From Williamsia maris (GTDB lineage Bacteria; Actinomycetota; Actinomycetes; Mycobacteriales; Mycobacteriaceae), in NCBI RefSeq assembly GCF_024171815.1, contig NZ_JAMTCJ010000003.1, positions 1,085,155-1,149,154 on the forward strand: a stretch of 64,000 bases of DNA. The letters are read 5' to 3'. Position 1 is the first letter of the stretch. Each line of letters begins with the position of its first letter. The notes beneath the pieces are model-generated. The model saw only the letters and a program-made list of their open reading frames with translations, had not been told where the DNA came from and ran no database searches. Position numbers and translations under genes: made by a program. Shown here in pieces: positions 18,772 to 27,107 of the stretch.

Positions 18772-18867
18772 CGGAGCGAGAGCGGGCCCTCCGTCATGAA
18801 ACGGAGGGTCGCCGAGTGAGGATCGAGCGCAGCGAGGCCCGGAGCGAGAGCGGGCCCTCCGTCATGA
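18772..18867. repeat. 28-bp direct repeat with internal hairpin
   Basis: A 28-bp sequence occurs identically at 18772-18799 and 18840-18867, with the second copy covering the menD stop codon. Within the interval CCCTCCGT (18787-18794) and ACGGAGGG (18801-18808) form a perfect 8-bp stem with a 6-base loop. A GAGCGCAGCGAGG segment between the copies resembles repeats common in high-GC actinobacteria. Probably a menD terminator or repetitive extragenic element. Confidence 0.75.
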
Positions 18868-20508
18868 GCTCAGCCCGCGTGCGATGGCGGCGTGCAGGTC
18901 GCGGAGGCGGTCGCGGTCGGTGGGGACCTCGATGACCTGCAGACCGCTCGATTCCTCGGCGAGCGCGGCGGGCAGCCCGGCGAGGTCGACGCGACGGTGG
19001 GTGACGCCGAATCCGGCGCAGAGTGCGGCGAGATCGGTGCGATGCGGGGTGCCGAAGACGCGCTCGAAGGCGTCGTCGTACTCGACGCCGGAGAACCGTC
19101 GTTGCCCCTGCTCGAGCAGACCGAAGATGCCGCCGCCGTCGTCGTTGGCCACGACGATCGTCAGGTTGCGCGGACGCGGTTCGGCGGGCCCGATGAGCAG
19201 TCCGGACGCATCGTGGACGAAGGTCAGGTCGCCCATGAAAGCGACCGTGCGCACGTCGTCGGCGGTCAGCGCGGCACCGATGGCGGTGGACACCGTCCCG
19301 TCGATGCCGGCCACGCCGCGGTTGGACAGGACGCGCACCTCCGGCGACACCCGCCCGGCCAGCGCGACGTCACGGATGGGGTTGGACGCCCCGACCACCA
19401 GTTGCTCGCCGGGGCGCAGGGCCGCGCTGACGACCCGGGCGACGTGCAGACCGGTCACCGTCCCGGGCCGGTCCAGCTCGGCGTCGACGGATCCGACGGC
19501 ACGCTGCTGCACGTCGGAGCAGGCCTTGAGCCACTCCTCCGAGCAATGGCCGCTGACCTCGGCGCGGGTGCCGGTGGCCAGGACGTTGCCCGACACATCG
19601 GGCCAGCGCGGGCCGGTGGTCAGGGCGTAGACGCGGACGTCTCGGTCGGCGAGCAGGTTCGCGACCTGTCGGTGCAGCGTCGGCCGACCGCAGATGATGG
19701 CCTGCTTGGGCTTCAGCAACCCGAGTGCCAGCGGATGGAGCGGGTTCGCCGGCGCGGGCGCGGTGGGTTCGGCGACCGTCGGTATCCGGGCCAGCTCCTC
19801 CCGCACGCCGGCACCGTGCCCGGAGACGACCACGGTGTCCTCGGTGAGGTCGATCTCGATGGGCACGTCGAGGCGTCCGACCTCGGCTGTGGTCCACGGT
19901 CGTCCGCCGTCGCGTCCGACGAACTCGCCGAGGCCGTCGTGCGGACCGACCCCCTCCTCGGGCACGAGGGGTTCGCGCAGCGGGATGTCGAACTGGACCG
20001 GACCCGCGTTGCCCGTTCGCGCGCCGCGGGCGGCGGCGAGGACGCGACCGACGCCGGAACGCCACTGACTGTTGGTGTCGAGGTCCTGCTCGGCGAGGCC
20101 GAGGCTGATGGCCGCGCGGACCTGGGTGCCGAAGATGCCGAACTGTTCGATGGTCTGGTTCGCGCCGGAGCCGAGGAGCTCGTAGGGCCGGTTGGCGCTG
20201 ACGACCACCAGCGGGACGCGGGCGTAGTTGGCCTCGTAGACCGCCGGGCTCATGTTGGCCACCGCGGTGCCGCTGGTCATGACGATCGGGACCGGCTGGC
20301 GTGAGGCCATGGCCAGGCCGAGGGCGAGGTATCCGGCGGTCCGCTCGTCGATGCGCACGTGCAGTCGCAGCAGGCCGGCGGTGTCGGCGGCGTGCAGGGC
20401 GAACGCGAGCGGCGCGTTGCGGGACCCGGGACACAACACGGCCTCACGCACCCCACCGCGGATCATCTCGTCGACGATGACGCGGGCCTGGACGGTGGAC
20501 GGGTTCAT
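18862..20508 (-). CDS. menD: 2-succinyl-5-enolpyruvyl-6-hydroxy-3-cyclohexene-1-carboxylate synthase
   Basis: The 548-residue ThDP enzyme shows the N-terminal [14 protein letters not shown] with catalytic-region [29 protein letters not shown], and the C-terminal ThDP/Mg motif [13 protein letters not shown] followed by NDDGGGIF. It condenses isochorismate with 2-oxoglutarate in menaquinone synthesis. menC and bpoC, its neighbours in M. tuberculosis, are not beside it; an SDR gene is. Confidence 0.95.
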   Translation of the reverse strand: MNPSTVQARVIVDEMIRGGVREAVLCPGSRNAPLAFALHAADTAGLLRLHVRIDERTAGYLALGLAMASRQPVPIVMTSGTAVANMSPAVYEANYARVPLVVVSANRPYELLGSGANQTIEQFGIFGTQVRAAISLGLAEQDLDTNSQWRSGVGRVLAAARGARTGNAGPVQFDIPLREPLVPEEGVGPHDGLGEFVGRDGGRPWTTAEVGRLDVPIEIDLTEDTVVVSGHGAGVREELARIPTVAEPTAPAPANPLHPLALGLLKPKQAIICGRPTLHRQVANLLADRDVRVYALTTGPRWPDVSGNVLATGTRAEVSGHCSEEWLKACSDVQQRAVGSVDAELDRPGTVTGLHVARVVSAALRPGEQLVVGASNPIRDVALAGRVSPEVRVLSNRGVAGIDGTVSTAIGAALTADDVRTVAFMGDLTFVHDASGLLIGPAEPRPRNLTIVVANDDGGGIFGLLEQGQRRFSGVEYDDAFERVFGTPHRTDLAALCAGFGVTHRRVDLAGLPAALAEESSGLQVIEVPTDRDRLRDLHAAIARGLSS

Positions 20509-20562
20509 CAGACCAGGTTAATCCCGAATACAGATGGTCAACCGCGACGTCCGCCACACCGC

Positions 20563-21345
20563 TCAGGCGCCCGCGCCGCCGTCGACAGGAAGGATCGCAC
20601 CGGTGACCATCGAGGCACGGTCGCTGAGCAACCACGCGGCAGCCTCGGCGACCTCGCGGGGTGAGGCCATCCGGCCCATCGGGGACGCCGCGATCGTCGC
20701 GTCGATCACGCCCGGTGACCGCGCGTCCCAGTCGAGCATCATCTCGGTGGTGGTGCCGCCGGGGGTGATCGCGTTGACACGGATGCCTTCGGGAGCCCAA
20801 CTGACCGCCGCCGATTCGGTGATGCTGTTCAGCGCACGCTTCATGGCGCCGTAGGCAGGGAGCATGGGGTTGGCGCGGCGGCTGCCGACACTCGACGTGT
20901 TCACGATCGCCCCACCGCCGCTGGTGCGCATCACGGCGACCTCGGCGGTCATCGCGACCCAGTGCGCCCGGAAGTTCACGGCGAACTGGTCGTCGATGTC
21001 GACGTCGGTGGTTGTGTCGAGCGGACCGGGTTGCTGCACGATGCCGCCGTTGTTGAACGCACCGTCGAGCCGGCCGTGCAGGTCGGCGACACGTCCGACG
21101 GCGCCGCGAATGCTCGCGGCATCGGCCAGATCGACGGTGACGGCGTCGGCGACACCACCGGCGGCCCTGATCTCGGTGACGATGCGATCGAGTGCGTCGG
21201 TGCTGCGGGCGGCGAGGACGACCGACGCCCCTTCCGCCGAGAATAGGTGGGCCGCGGCGGCACCGATGCCGCGGCTCGCGCCGGTGATGAAGATGACCTT
21301 GCCTGCCAGCAGTCCGATGGGTGCGCTGTCGTGTGAGTTCGTCAT
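20563..21345 (-). CDS. SDR family oxidoreductase
   Basis: A 260-residue classical short-chain dehydrogenase with TGASRGIG (cofactor), FNNGG in place of the usual NNAG, and catalytic Ser in NTSSVG with YGAMK. Acidic residues after beta-2 are absent and AARSTDA follows it, suggesting NADP(H). Substrate unknown. It is divergent from an HTH regulator across 85 bases that contain a 9-bp palindrome GGTACTACC (21390-21398), so it is probably the regulator's target. Confidence 0.85.
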   Translation of the reverse strand: MTNSHDSAPIGLLAGKVIFITGASRGIGAAAAHLFSAEGASVVLAARSTDALDRIVTEIRAAGGVADAVTVDLADAASIRGAVGRVADLHGRLDGAFNNGGIVQQPGPLDTTTDVDIDDQFAVNFRAHWVAMTAEVAVMRTSGGGAIVNTSSVGSRRANPMLPAYGAMKRALNSITESAAVSWAPEGIRVNAITPGGTTTEMMLDWDARSPGVIDATIAASPMGRMASPREVAEAAAWLLSDRASMVTGAILPVDGGAGA

Positions 21346-21430
21346 GACGCCAGCCTGCGACGACGACCCGACCCTATTCAGGCACAGTCGGTACTACCCT
21401 GCGCCGTCGCGTAGCGCGCACACTCGGGAC

Positions 21431-22279
21431 ATGGACAAGCAGGAGTTGGGCGCCTTCCTCCGCAGCCGACGCGAGCGCCTCCGACCTGAGGACGTGGGGC
21501 TGCCTGCGGGACCTCGCCGACGCACGCCGGGTCTACGACGCGAGGAGGTCGCCGTTCTCGCGCACATCTCCACCGAGTACTACGTACGGCTCGAACAGGG
21601 CCGAGCCCCACGCCCGTCGGCAGATGTGCTCGCCGGGATCGCCGGAGCGCTCCGGCTCACCGGTCCCGAGTCCACGCATCTCCATCTTCTCGCCGGCACC
21701 GCCCCGAACCGATCGGGGCTGCACTCTCGGCAGGTCCGACCGAGCATCGCCGAACTGCTGCACCGCATTCCGGCGACCGCCGGGTTCGTGATCTCCGCCG
21801 CGTTCGACGTACTCGCCTGGAACGATCTCGCCGCGGCGCTGATGGAGGACTTCGGCGCCCGCACCCCGGACGACCGGAATCTGGCCCGGAACGCCTTTCT
21901 GTCGGGAGTGCCCGACGGCGAGGCGCTGTACGGCATCTCCGACGCCGCCGAATTCCGACAGAGCGTGGTGATGGAACTACGAACTGCATCGGCTCGCTAT
22001 CCCGATGACCCCTCGATCCGGACGCTCGTCGACGAACTCCGCAGCGGCAATGACGAATTCGCACGTCTCTGGGAGCGCAATGACGTGCAACCGCCATCGA
22101 TGCTGACCAAGACCTTCACTCACCCCATCGTCGGCCGGCTCACCCTTGACTGCGATGTCCTACATCTCGCCGACCGTGACCAGCATCTGGTGCTGTACAC
22201 CGCGCCGGTCGGATCCTCCGCTGCCGAGAGCCTGGCTTTCCTGGGAGCGCTCGGCGCCGACGGCATCGCGGCCCGCTGA
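21431..22279 (+). CDS. HTH regulator with MmyB-like ligand domain
   Basis: A 282-residue regulator with an N-terminal Xre-type HTH (RTPGLRREEVAVLAHISTEY, then RPSADVLAGIAGALRL) and a C-terminal MmyB/PAS-like domain (about 105-275) thought to bind a small molecule. ATG 21431 is the conserved start; the open frame runs far upstream without similarity. Its divergent SDR neighbour is the obvious regulated gene. Array C follows it. Confidence 0.85.
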   Translation: MDKQELGAFLRSRRERLRPEDVGLPAGPRRRTPGLRREEVAVLAHISTEYYVRLEQGRAPRPSADVLAGIAGALRLTGPESTHLHLLAGTAPNRSGLHSRQVRPSIAELLHRIPATAGFVISAAFDVLAWNDLAAALMEDFGARTPDDRNLARNAFLSGVPDGEALYGISDAAEFRQSVVMELRTASARYPDDPSIRTLVDELRSGNDEFARLWERNDVQPPSMLTKTFTHPIVGRLTLDCDVLHLADRDQHLVLYTAPVGSSAAESLAFLGALGADGIAAR

Positions 22280-22318
22280 GCACTGCACATGGCCACGACG
22301 CCTGCGAGCAGGTCAGGA

Positions 22319-22436
22319 GTTGGGGTCGACGTGCCCAACTGACGGCGTTACGTGCCCAACTGGCGGGGCTACGTGCCCAACTGGCGGGGTTACGTGCCCA
22401 ACTGGCGGGGTTGCGTGCCCAACTGGCGGGGTCACC
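22319..22436. repeat. 21-bp tandem repeat array C
   Basis: TGCCCAA occurs at 22332, 22353, 22374, 22395 and 22416, exactly 21 bp apart, in near-identical units (GTGCCCAACTGGCGGGGTTAC). On the minus strand, the sense of the cytochrome b gene ending at 22432, this reads TTGGGCAC and begins within the stop codon context TGACCCCGCCAG. The unit core is shared with array B. One degenerate TTGGGG on the plus strand (22320) faces the HTH gene. Confidence 0.85.
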
Positions 22437-23085
22437 CCCGCGATGCGTCGGAGTCGGGCGTGCTGTCACCGGCGGCCACCTCGTCGGCCCAGGCGCCGTG
22501 CTCGGTCTGGGCCCACCACTCCGACACCGACCCGGTGCGCATCCCGCGTCGCGCCTCGGCGTCACCGAGCGCCATCGCGATGTGCCCGAGCACCAGGATC
22601 CCGACACCGAGCGCGAACCAGTCGTGGGCGAACGTCGCGCCCGACCGGTACGACAGGCCCACGAGGCTGGGGAAGTACATCAGCACCCCGGTCCCGAAGA
22701 GCACGACAATCGACCCGGCCTGGAGTGCACCGTTGAGTTTCTGGCCGGCGTTGAACTTGCCGACCTGGATGGTGCCGTCGCGACGAGTCCTGCTGCGCAA
22801 CCACTTCCAGTCGGTCGGCAGGAAACGGTTGAGCCGACGCAGGTCGTCACGGTAGCCCGGCGACGCCAATCCGAGGATCAGCGGGACCGGCAGCGCGAAG
22901 CCGGCGTAGACGTGCACGATCTCGATGAGGTGGCGGTTGCCGACGAGAATGGCCAGCGACGAGACGTAGAGGAACGCGGCGGTGACGATGCAGATGATCA
23001 TCAGGACCGTGACCGACCAGTGCACCGCGCGGGCCGTCCGGCCGAAGCGCGGGAGGTCACTCGTCGATGGTGCCGTCGAGCTCAT
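22432..23085 (-). CDS. Cytochrome b561/b6-type membrane subunit
   Basis: A 217-residue protein with four predicted membrane segments and His residues placed as haem ligands (TARAVHWSVT, IEIVHVYAGF, TFAHDWFALG, LGHIAMALG). It overlaps the end of the molybdopterin oxidoreductase gene by 29 bases, so the two should form one membrane complex, like MsrPQ-type or sulfite-oxidase-type pairs. The C-terminus is acidic and cytoplasmic. Confidence 0.8.
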   Translation of the reverse strand: MSSTAPSTSDLPRFGRTARAVHWSVTVLMIICIVTAAFLYVSSLAILVGNRHLIEIVHVYAGFALPVPLILGLASPGYRDDLRRLNRFLPTDWKWLRSRTRRDGTIQVGKFNAGQKLNGALQAGSIVVLFGTGVLMYFPSLVGLSYRSGATFAHDWFALGVGILVLGHIAMALGDAEARRGMRTGSVSEWWAQTEHGAWADEVAAGDSTPDSDASRG

Positions 23086-23767
23086 ATCCGCGCCTCTCCC
23101 AGTAGCCGGGGATCTCCTCGGTCGTCAGCTCGATCCCCGACAGCCACTTCGTGCTCTTGTATCCGTACTGCCCACCGACATACATCCGCACCGGCCCACC
23201 GTGGTCGTGGGTGACCGGGGCGTCGAGCATGCGCAGCGCGACCAGGCAGTCGGCGCGGCGCGCCTTGTCCAGCGGGAGGCTCTCGGTGTACGTGCCGTCG
23301 AACGATCGGAACCGCACCGCGGTCGCGCCGGGGCGCGGGGCGGCGCGGTCGATCAGCGTCGACAGCGTGACACCGGTCCACGCGACGTCGGGGACCCGCC
23401 AGCCGGTGACGCAGTGGAACGTCTCGGTCAGGTCGGTCTGCGGCATCCGCTGCAGATCGGTCAGCGAGTACGTCCCGGGGGTGGCGACCTCGCCGCCGAC
23501 GGTCAGGCTGTAGTCGCCCGCGTCGCGCTCGGGCACCGACCCGACCACCGAGTAGAACCGGAAGGTGTCGCCGAGCGGGAGGAGCGCGACCAGTCCGGTC
23601 GGGTCGTTGGCCATCACCGGGGCGAGCCAGCGCGACAACGCGTTCTGCGCCTCGGATCCCGCCACGACACCGACGGCACCGAGCCCGACGAGACCGAGAA
23701 AGATGCGGCGTCCCACCGGTTTTCCGTGCGACGGGCCCACGCTCGGGTTCTCGGATGAGCCGGGCAT
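23057..23767 (-). CDS. Tat-exported molybdopterin-dependent oxidoreductase (YedY/MsrP-like)
   Basis: A 236-residue protein with a twin-arginine signal (VGRRIFLGLVGLG, about 18-30) and a sulfite-oxidase-fold Mo-cofactor domain. The presumed molybdenum-ligand Cys is in FHCVTGW. HDHGGPVRMYVGGQYGYK near the C-terminus is typical of the family. Known relatives reduce methionine sulfoxide in the envelope; substrate here is unproven. Partner of the overlapping cytochrome b gene. Confidence 0.82.
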   Translation of the reverse strand: MPGSSENPSVGPSHGKPVGRRIFLGLVGLGAVGVVAGSEAQNALSRWLAPVMANDPTGLVALLPLGDTFRFYSVVGSVPERDAGDYSLTVGGEVATPGTYSLTDLQRMPQTDLTETFHCVTGWRVPDVAWTGVTLSTLIDRAAPRPGATAVRFRSFDGTYTESLPLDKARRADCLVALRMLDAPVTHDHGGPVRMYVGGQYGYKSTKWLSGIELTTEEIPGYWERRGYELDGTIDE

Positions 23768-23771
23768 GGGG

Positions 23772-23963
23772 CTAGCGGAGACGCCCGCGTGCGCCGAAGA
23801 CGATCATCACGACACCGACGATCACCACGATCGGGCCCGCGATGGACCAGAAGACGGTGTTGCTCATCGCACTGCCTTCCAGGACACCGATTCCTTGGAG
23901 GAAAAAGACAAATCCGAACAGGGTGATGATGACCCCCGCGACCAGGTAGACCGGCTTGCGCAT
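23772..23963 (-). CDS. Small two-segment membrane protein
   Basis: A 63-residue protein with two hydrophobic stretches (YLVAGVIITLFGFVFFLQGI and IAGPIVVIVGVVMIVFGA) and a basic C-terminal tail ARGRLR. GAGGAG six bases before ATG 23963 supports the start. It sits 4 bases upstream of the molybdoenzyme gene, so is likely co-transcribed. No family name that I can assign with confidence. Confidence 0.7.
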   Translation of the reverse strand: MRKPVYLVAGVIITLFGFVFFLQGIGVLEGSAMSNTVFWSIAGPIVVIVGVVMIVFGARGRLR

Positions 23964-24001
23964 GGATACTCCTCGCGAGGTGGGCGACGCGACTGCGTCG
24001 T

Positions 24002-24463
24002 TCACGATCCTACGCGCGGCATCAGATGTCCTACGCGGTCCGCGGCGAGCCGCTCGAGCAGCGGCACACACAGCATGATCAGTCCGCGCTCGGTCTCGTC
24101 AAGGTTGTGCGCGACGGCCTCCGCGAGCCACTCGTCGCGTTTGGCCCGGTCGTCGAGGAGTAGTTCCCGACCCGCGTCGGTGAGTTCGACGAGCTGGCGC
24201 CGACGGTCGTCCGGATCGGTGCGCCGGACGATCAACTCCGCGTCGTCGAGCTTGTTCATGCTCACCGTCAGCGACTGCACGCGGACGTGCATGCGGGCGG
24301 CGAGGTCGGCGACGGTGGTGGTCCCGGACCGGTCGAGGTAGCCCAGCACCGTGACCTGCGTGAGCGTCAGGCCGTGGTCGCCGCGATGCAGGCGGGCGGC
24401 CCGCGCCACCGACATGATCGCCTCACGCAGCCGGGTCGCCTCGTCCGTGTCGATCGCCGTCAT
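24002..24463 (-). CDS. MarR family transcriptional regulator
   Basis: A 153-residue winged-helix regulator: TLTQVTVLGYLDRSG, recognition region VADLAARMHVRVQSLTVSMNKL and wing RTDPDDRRRQLVELT. MarR dimers usually repress a divergent gene and themselves. Its start codon is overlapped by TACCAAG, also found as an inverted repeat before the divergent transporter-like gene. Confidence 0.87.
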   Translation of the reverse strand: MTAIDTDEATRLREAIMSVARAARLHRGDHGLTLTQVTVLGYLDRSGTTTVADLAARMHVRVQSLTVSMNKLDDAELIVRRTDPDDRRRQLVELTDAGRELLLDDRAKRDEWLAEAVAHNLDETERGLIMLCVPLLERLAADRVGHLMPRVGS

Positions 24464-24546
24464 ACCAAGAAGATAACGCAGACAACGTCACCGACGGACC
24501 GAAAGGTCCGGTTCGCGTCCGTGGAATACCAAGAGTAAGCTTGGTA
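24463..24546. promoter_or_regulatory. Candidate MarR operator region
   Basis: TACCAAG (24527-24533) and CTTGGTA (24540-24546) form a perfect 7-bp inverted repeat with a 6-base spacer, three bases before the plus-strand ATG. A single TACCAAGA copy (24463-24470) covers the marR start. Both genes have a hexamer resembling a -10 box about seven bases before their ATG (TAAGCT at 24536, and TTATCT on the minus strand), so transcripts may be leaderless and blocked directly by the repressor. Confidence 0.6.
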
Positions 24547-24548
24547 AA

Positions 24549-25670
24549 ATGCTGCTGCGCTGGTCGGGACTGATCCTTCTCACCGCTGTCGCATCGGTCG
24601 GCCTGGAGTTGTTGTCGGTGCCGTCGGCGGCCCTGTTCGCGGGACTCGTGATCGCGGCCGCGCTCGCTCTGGCCGGTCTGGCGCCGCGGGCCCATGGCGA
24701 CCGACCCCCGATGCCCCGACCATTCGGCCTCGCGGCGCAGGGCGTCCTCGGCGTCTACATCGGCACGATGGTCTCCCCCGACGTCCTCACCGGACTCGGC
24801 TCCGCGTGGGTACCGGTGGTCGTGGTCGCGGTGGGGACCCTGGCGCTGTCGGTGGGCGGCGGCGCGCTGCTCGGACTGCACCGCAAGGTCGACCCGCTGA
24901 CCGGGTCGCTGGCCCTCGTCGCCGGCGGCGCCTCCGGACTGGTCGCCCTCACCCGCGAACTGGGCGGCGACGAACGCATGGTCGCGGTGATCCAGTACGT
25001 CCGGGTCGGGCTCGTGACGGTGACCATGCCGATCGTGGCGACGGTCGTGTTCAACGCCCACACCGGATCCGGCTCCGGAGGCGGCATCTCCGCATCCGTC
25101 CTCGGCACCGACGGTATCGGTCCGCAACTCTGGGGACTGTTGCTGACCGCTGTGTGTATGGGCGTCGGCATCACCCTCGGTCGCGTCGTCCGACTCCCCG
25201 CCGCGGGCCTGCTGGGCCCGTTGGTGCTGACGGTGATCGCCGAGCTGACCGGCATCGCCGGATCGGCAGCGGTCCCGTTGGTCCTGGTGACGCTCGGTTA
25301 CGCGATCATCGGCTGGCAGGCCGGACTCGGGTTCACCATGGACAGCCTGCGCGCGATCGGCCGCGTCCTGCCGTACGCCGTGGGCCTGATCATCGCGATC
25401 GGCGTCGGCAGCGCCGGCCTCGGCGTACTGCTCAGCCTGTGGACCGGCGAATCCATGTTCGACTCCTACCTGGCGACCACCCCGGGAGGTATCTACGCCG
25501 TGTTGGCGGCCGCGGCGGCCGCCGGGTCGAACATCACCTTCGTCGTCGCCGCGCAGATCGTCCGTGTCCTGCTGATGCTGTTCATCGCGCCCGCCGCGGC
25601 GCGGCTCTACCAGCGCTTCCGCAACCGGAACGTCGTCGCCGAACCCGAGATGGCCGACTCGACGACGTGA
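24549..25670 (+). CDS. AbrB-type membrane protein (duplicated AbrB domain)
   Basis: A 373-residue protein with about ten hydrophobic segments arranged as two repeats (FGLAAQGVLGVYIGTMVSP and VLVTLGYAIIGWQAGLGFT mark the repeats). It belongs to the AbrB/putative ammonia monooxygenase membrane family, probable transporters of unknown substrate. The name AbrB is historical; there is no DNA-binding domain. Divergent from, and probably controlled by, the MarR gene. Confidence 0.78.
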   Translation: MLLRWSGLILLTAVASVGLELLSVPSAALFAGLVIAAALALAGLAPRAHGDRPPMPRPFGLAAQGVLGVYIGTMVSPDVLTGLGSAWVPVVVVAVGTLALSVGGGALLGLHRKVDPLTGSLALVAGGASGLVALTRELGGDERMVAVIQYVRVGLVTVTMPIVATVVFNAHTGSGSGGGISASVLGTDGIGPQLWGLLLTAVCMGVGITLGRVVRLPAAGLLGPLVLTVIAELTGIAGSAAVPLVLVTLGYAIIGWQAGLGFTMDSLRAIGRVLPYAVGLIIAIGVGSAGLGVLLSLWTGESMFDSYLATTPGGIYAVLAAAAAAGSNITFVVAAQIVRVLLMLFIAPAAARLYQRFRNRNVVAEPEMADSTT

Positions 25671-25703
25671 CCGACCCTCGGGGTGCCCGACTAGGGTCAG
25701 GGC

Positions 25704-26957
25704 ATGACTGATTCCAGCCGCGAATTCGACGTCGTCGTCTTCGGAGCCACGGGCTTCGTGGGCATCCTGACCGCCAAGTACCTGGCCGAACACGCTCCCG
25801 CCGGGACGCGCGTCGCACTCGCCGGGCGCACCCAGGCCAAGCTCGAGAAGACCCGCGCCTCGTTGCCCGTCGCCGCGAAGGACTGGCCGCTGATCGTCGC
25901 CGACGCCGACTCCCCCGCATCTCTCGACGCGATGGCCGCGCGAACCCGCGTCGTCTGCACCACGGTCGGCCCCTACCTCAAGTACGGCGAGTCCGTGCTC
26001 GCCGCGACCGTCAACGCCGGCTCCGACTACGTCGACCTGACCGGCGAGGTCCCGTTCGTCCGACTGTCCATCGACAAGTTCGGCGAGCAGGCCGCGTCCA
26101 ACGGCGCCCGCATCGTCCACTCCTGCGGTTTCGACTCCGTGCCGTCCGACATCGGCGTCTACCTGCTCTACCGGGCGGTCACCGAGGCCGACGCCGGCGA
26201 ACTCACCGACACCACGCTCGTGGTCTCGTCGTTCAAGGGTGGCTTCTCCGGCGGCACGATCGACTCCATGCGCGTCATCGCGCACGAGGCGAAGGACCCC
26301 GCCACCCGGCGCACCCTGCTCGACAAGCACGCGCTGTCGACCGGCCCCGGCGAGCACCGAACGAAGCGGCCCTCGGAGCCCAGCGACACCCTGATCGTCA
26401 ACGCCAAGACCGTCGACCCGTCGCTGTCGGGAACGCTGGCGCCGTTCGTGATGGCCTCGCACAACACCCGCATCGTCCGCCGCACCAACGCGCTTCTCGA
26501 CAACGCCTACGGCGATCGGTTCCGCTACGGCGAGGCGATGTCGGTGGGCAGCATCCCCGGTGTGTCGACGGCCGTGGCCGGCCTCGTCGCCGGTGGGATG
26601 GGCGCGTTCCTCGGCGCGATGGCGTTCACCCCCACCCGCAAGCTGCTCGACCGCATCCTGCCGAAGGCGGGCGACGGTCCTAGCGAGAAGGCCCGTGACG
26701 CAGGGCATTTCACCTGCGATGTGTACACCACCACCACGACCGGCAAGCGTTTCCGTTCCCGGGTGCGCGCGAGCGGCGACCCCGGTTACAAGGCCACCGC
26801 GGTGATGCTCGGCGAGAGCGCTCTCGCGTTGGCCCTCGATCGTGACCGACTGCCCGACCGCTCAGGTGTGCTCACCCCGGCGGCCGCGATGGGCGATGTC
26901 CTCGTCGACCGTCTGCGTGATGCGGGCATGACGCTCACCGCCGAGCAGACCAGCTGA
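25704..26957 (+). CDS. Saccharopine dehydrogenase-like / trans-acting enoyl reductase family protein
   Basis: A 417-residue protein with an N-terminal Rossmann motif (FGATGFVG, 13-20), GRTQAKLE, and VGPYLKYGESVLAA. It matches the mycobacterial Rv2449c/Rv2953 family, where Rv2953 acts as an enoyl reductase in phthiocerol/phenolglycolipid synthesis. No polyketide synthase is near, so that role is not implied. It follows the AbrB-like gene by 33 bases and is followed by array D. Confidence 0.8.
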   Translation: MTDSSREFDVVVFGATGFVGILTAKYLAEHAPAGTRVALAGRTQAKLEKTRASLPVAAKDWPLIVADADSPASLDAMAARTRVVCTTVGPYLKYGESVLAATVNAGSDYVDLTGEVPFVRLSIDKFGEQAASNGARIVHSCGFDSVPSDIGVYLLYRAVTEADAGELTDTTLVVSSFKGGFSGGTIDSMRVIAHEAKDPATRRTLLDKHALSTGPGEHRTKRPSEPSDTLIVNAKTVDPSLSGTLAPFVMASHNTRIVRRTNALLDNAYGDRFRYGEAMSVGSIPGVSTAVAGLVAGGMGAFLGAMAFTPTRKLLDRILPKAGDGPSEKARDAGHFTCDVYTTTTTGKRFRSRVRASGDPGYKATAVMLGESALALALDRDRLPDRSGVLTPAAAMGDVLVDRLRDAGMTLTAEQTS

Positions 26958-26966
26958 CCCCACCGG

Positions 26967-27090
26967 TTGGGCCGTCCTTCCCGCGCGTTGGGCCGTTGTT
27001 CCCGCGCGTTGGGCCGTTGTTCCCGCGCGTTGGGCCGACGATGGGTCGCCACCAGGAGAAGAGCCCAACGCGACGCGAATGAGGGCCCAG
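26967..27090. repeat. 21-bp tandem repeat array D with inverted tail
   Basis: TTGGGCC occurs at 26967, 26988, 27009 and 27030, exactly 21 bp apart, in units like TTGGGCCGTTGTTCCCGCGCG. The array begins ten bases after the plus-strand gene stop. GCCCAA (27063) and GCCCAG (27085) follow in inverse orientation towards the convergent phosphatase. The core and period equal those of arrays B and C, while the remaining 14 bases of the unit are unrelated. Confidence 0.82.
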
Positions 27091-27107
27091 CCCGGCGCCG
27101 GACGGGA

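Noticed and set aside
22140..22736. Frames translating array C as repeating peptides (for example SWARNPASWARN or VPNWRGY repeats)
   Set aside because: The repeat length is a multiple of three, so any frame gives a peptide repeat; these frames have no start context or similarity and run into coding sequence antisense.
24423..26708. 761-codon minus-strand open frame opposite marR and two plus-strand genes
   Set aside because: Composition is the typical antisense shadow (Arg, Gly, Asp, His rich) and it crosses three real genes and an operator region.
16135..27090. CRISPR-like arrays
   Set aside because: Units follow head to tail every 21 bp with no unique spacers, and no cas gene is present.
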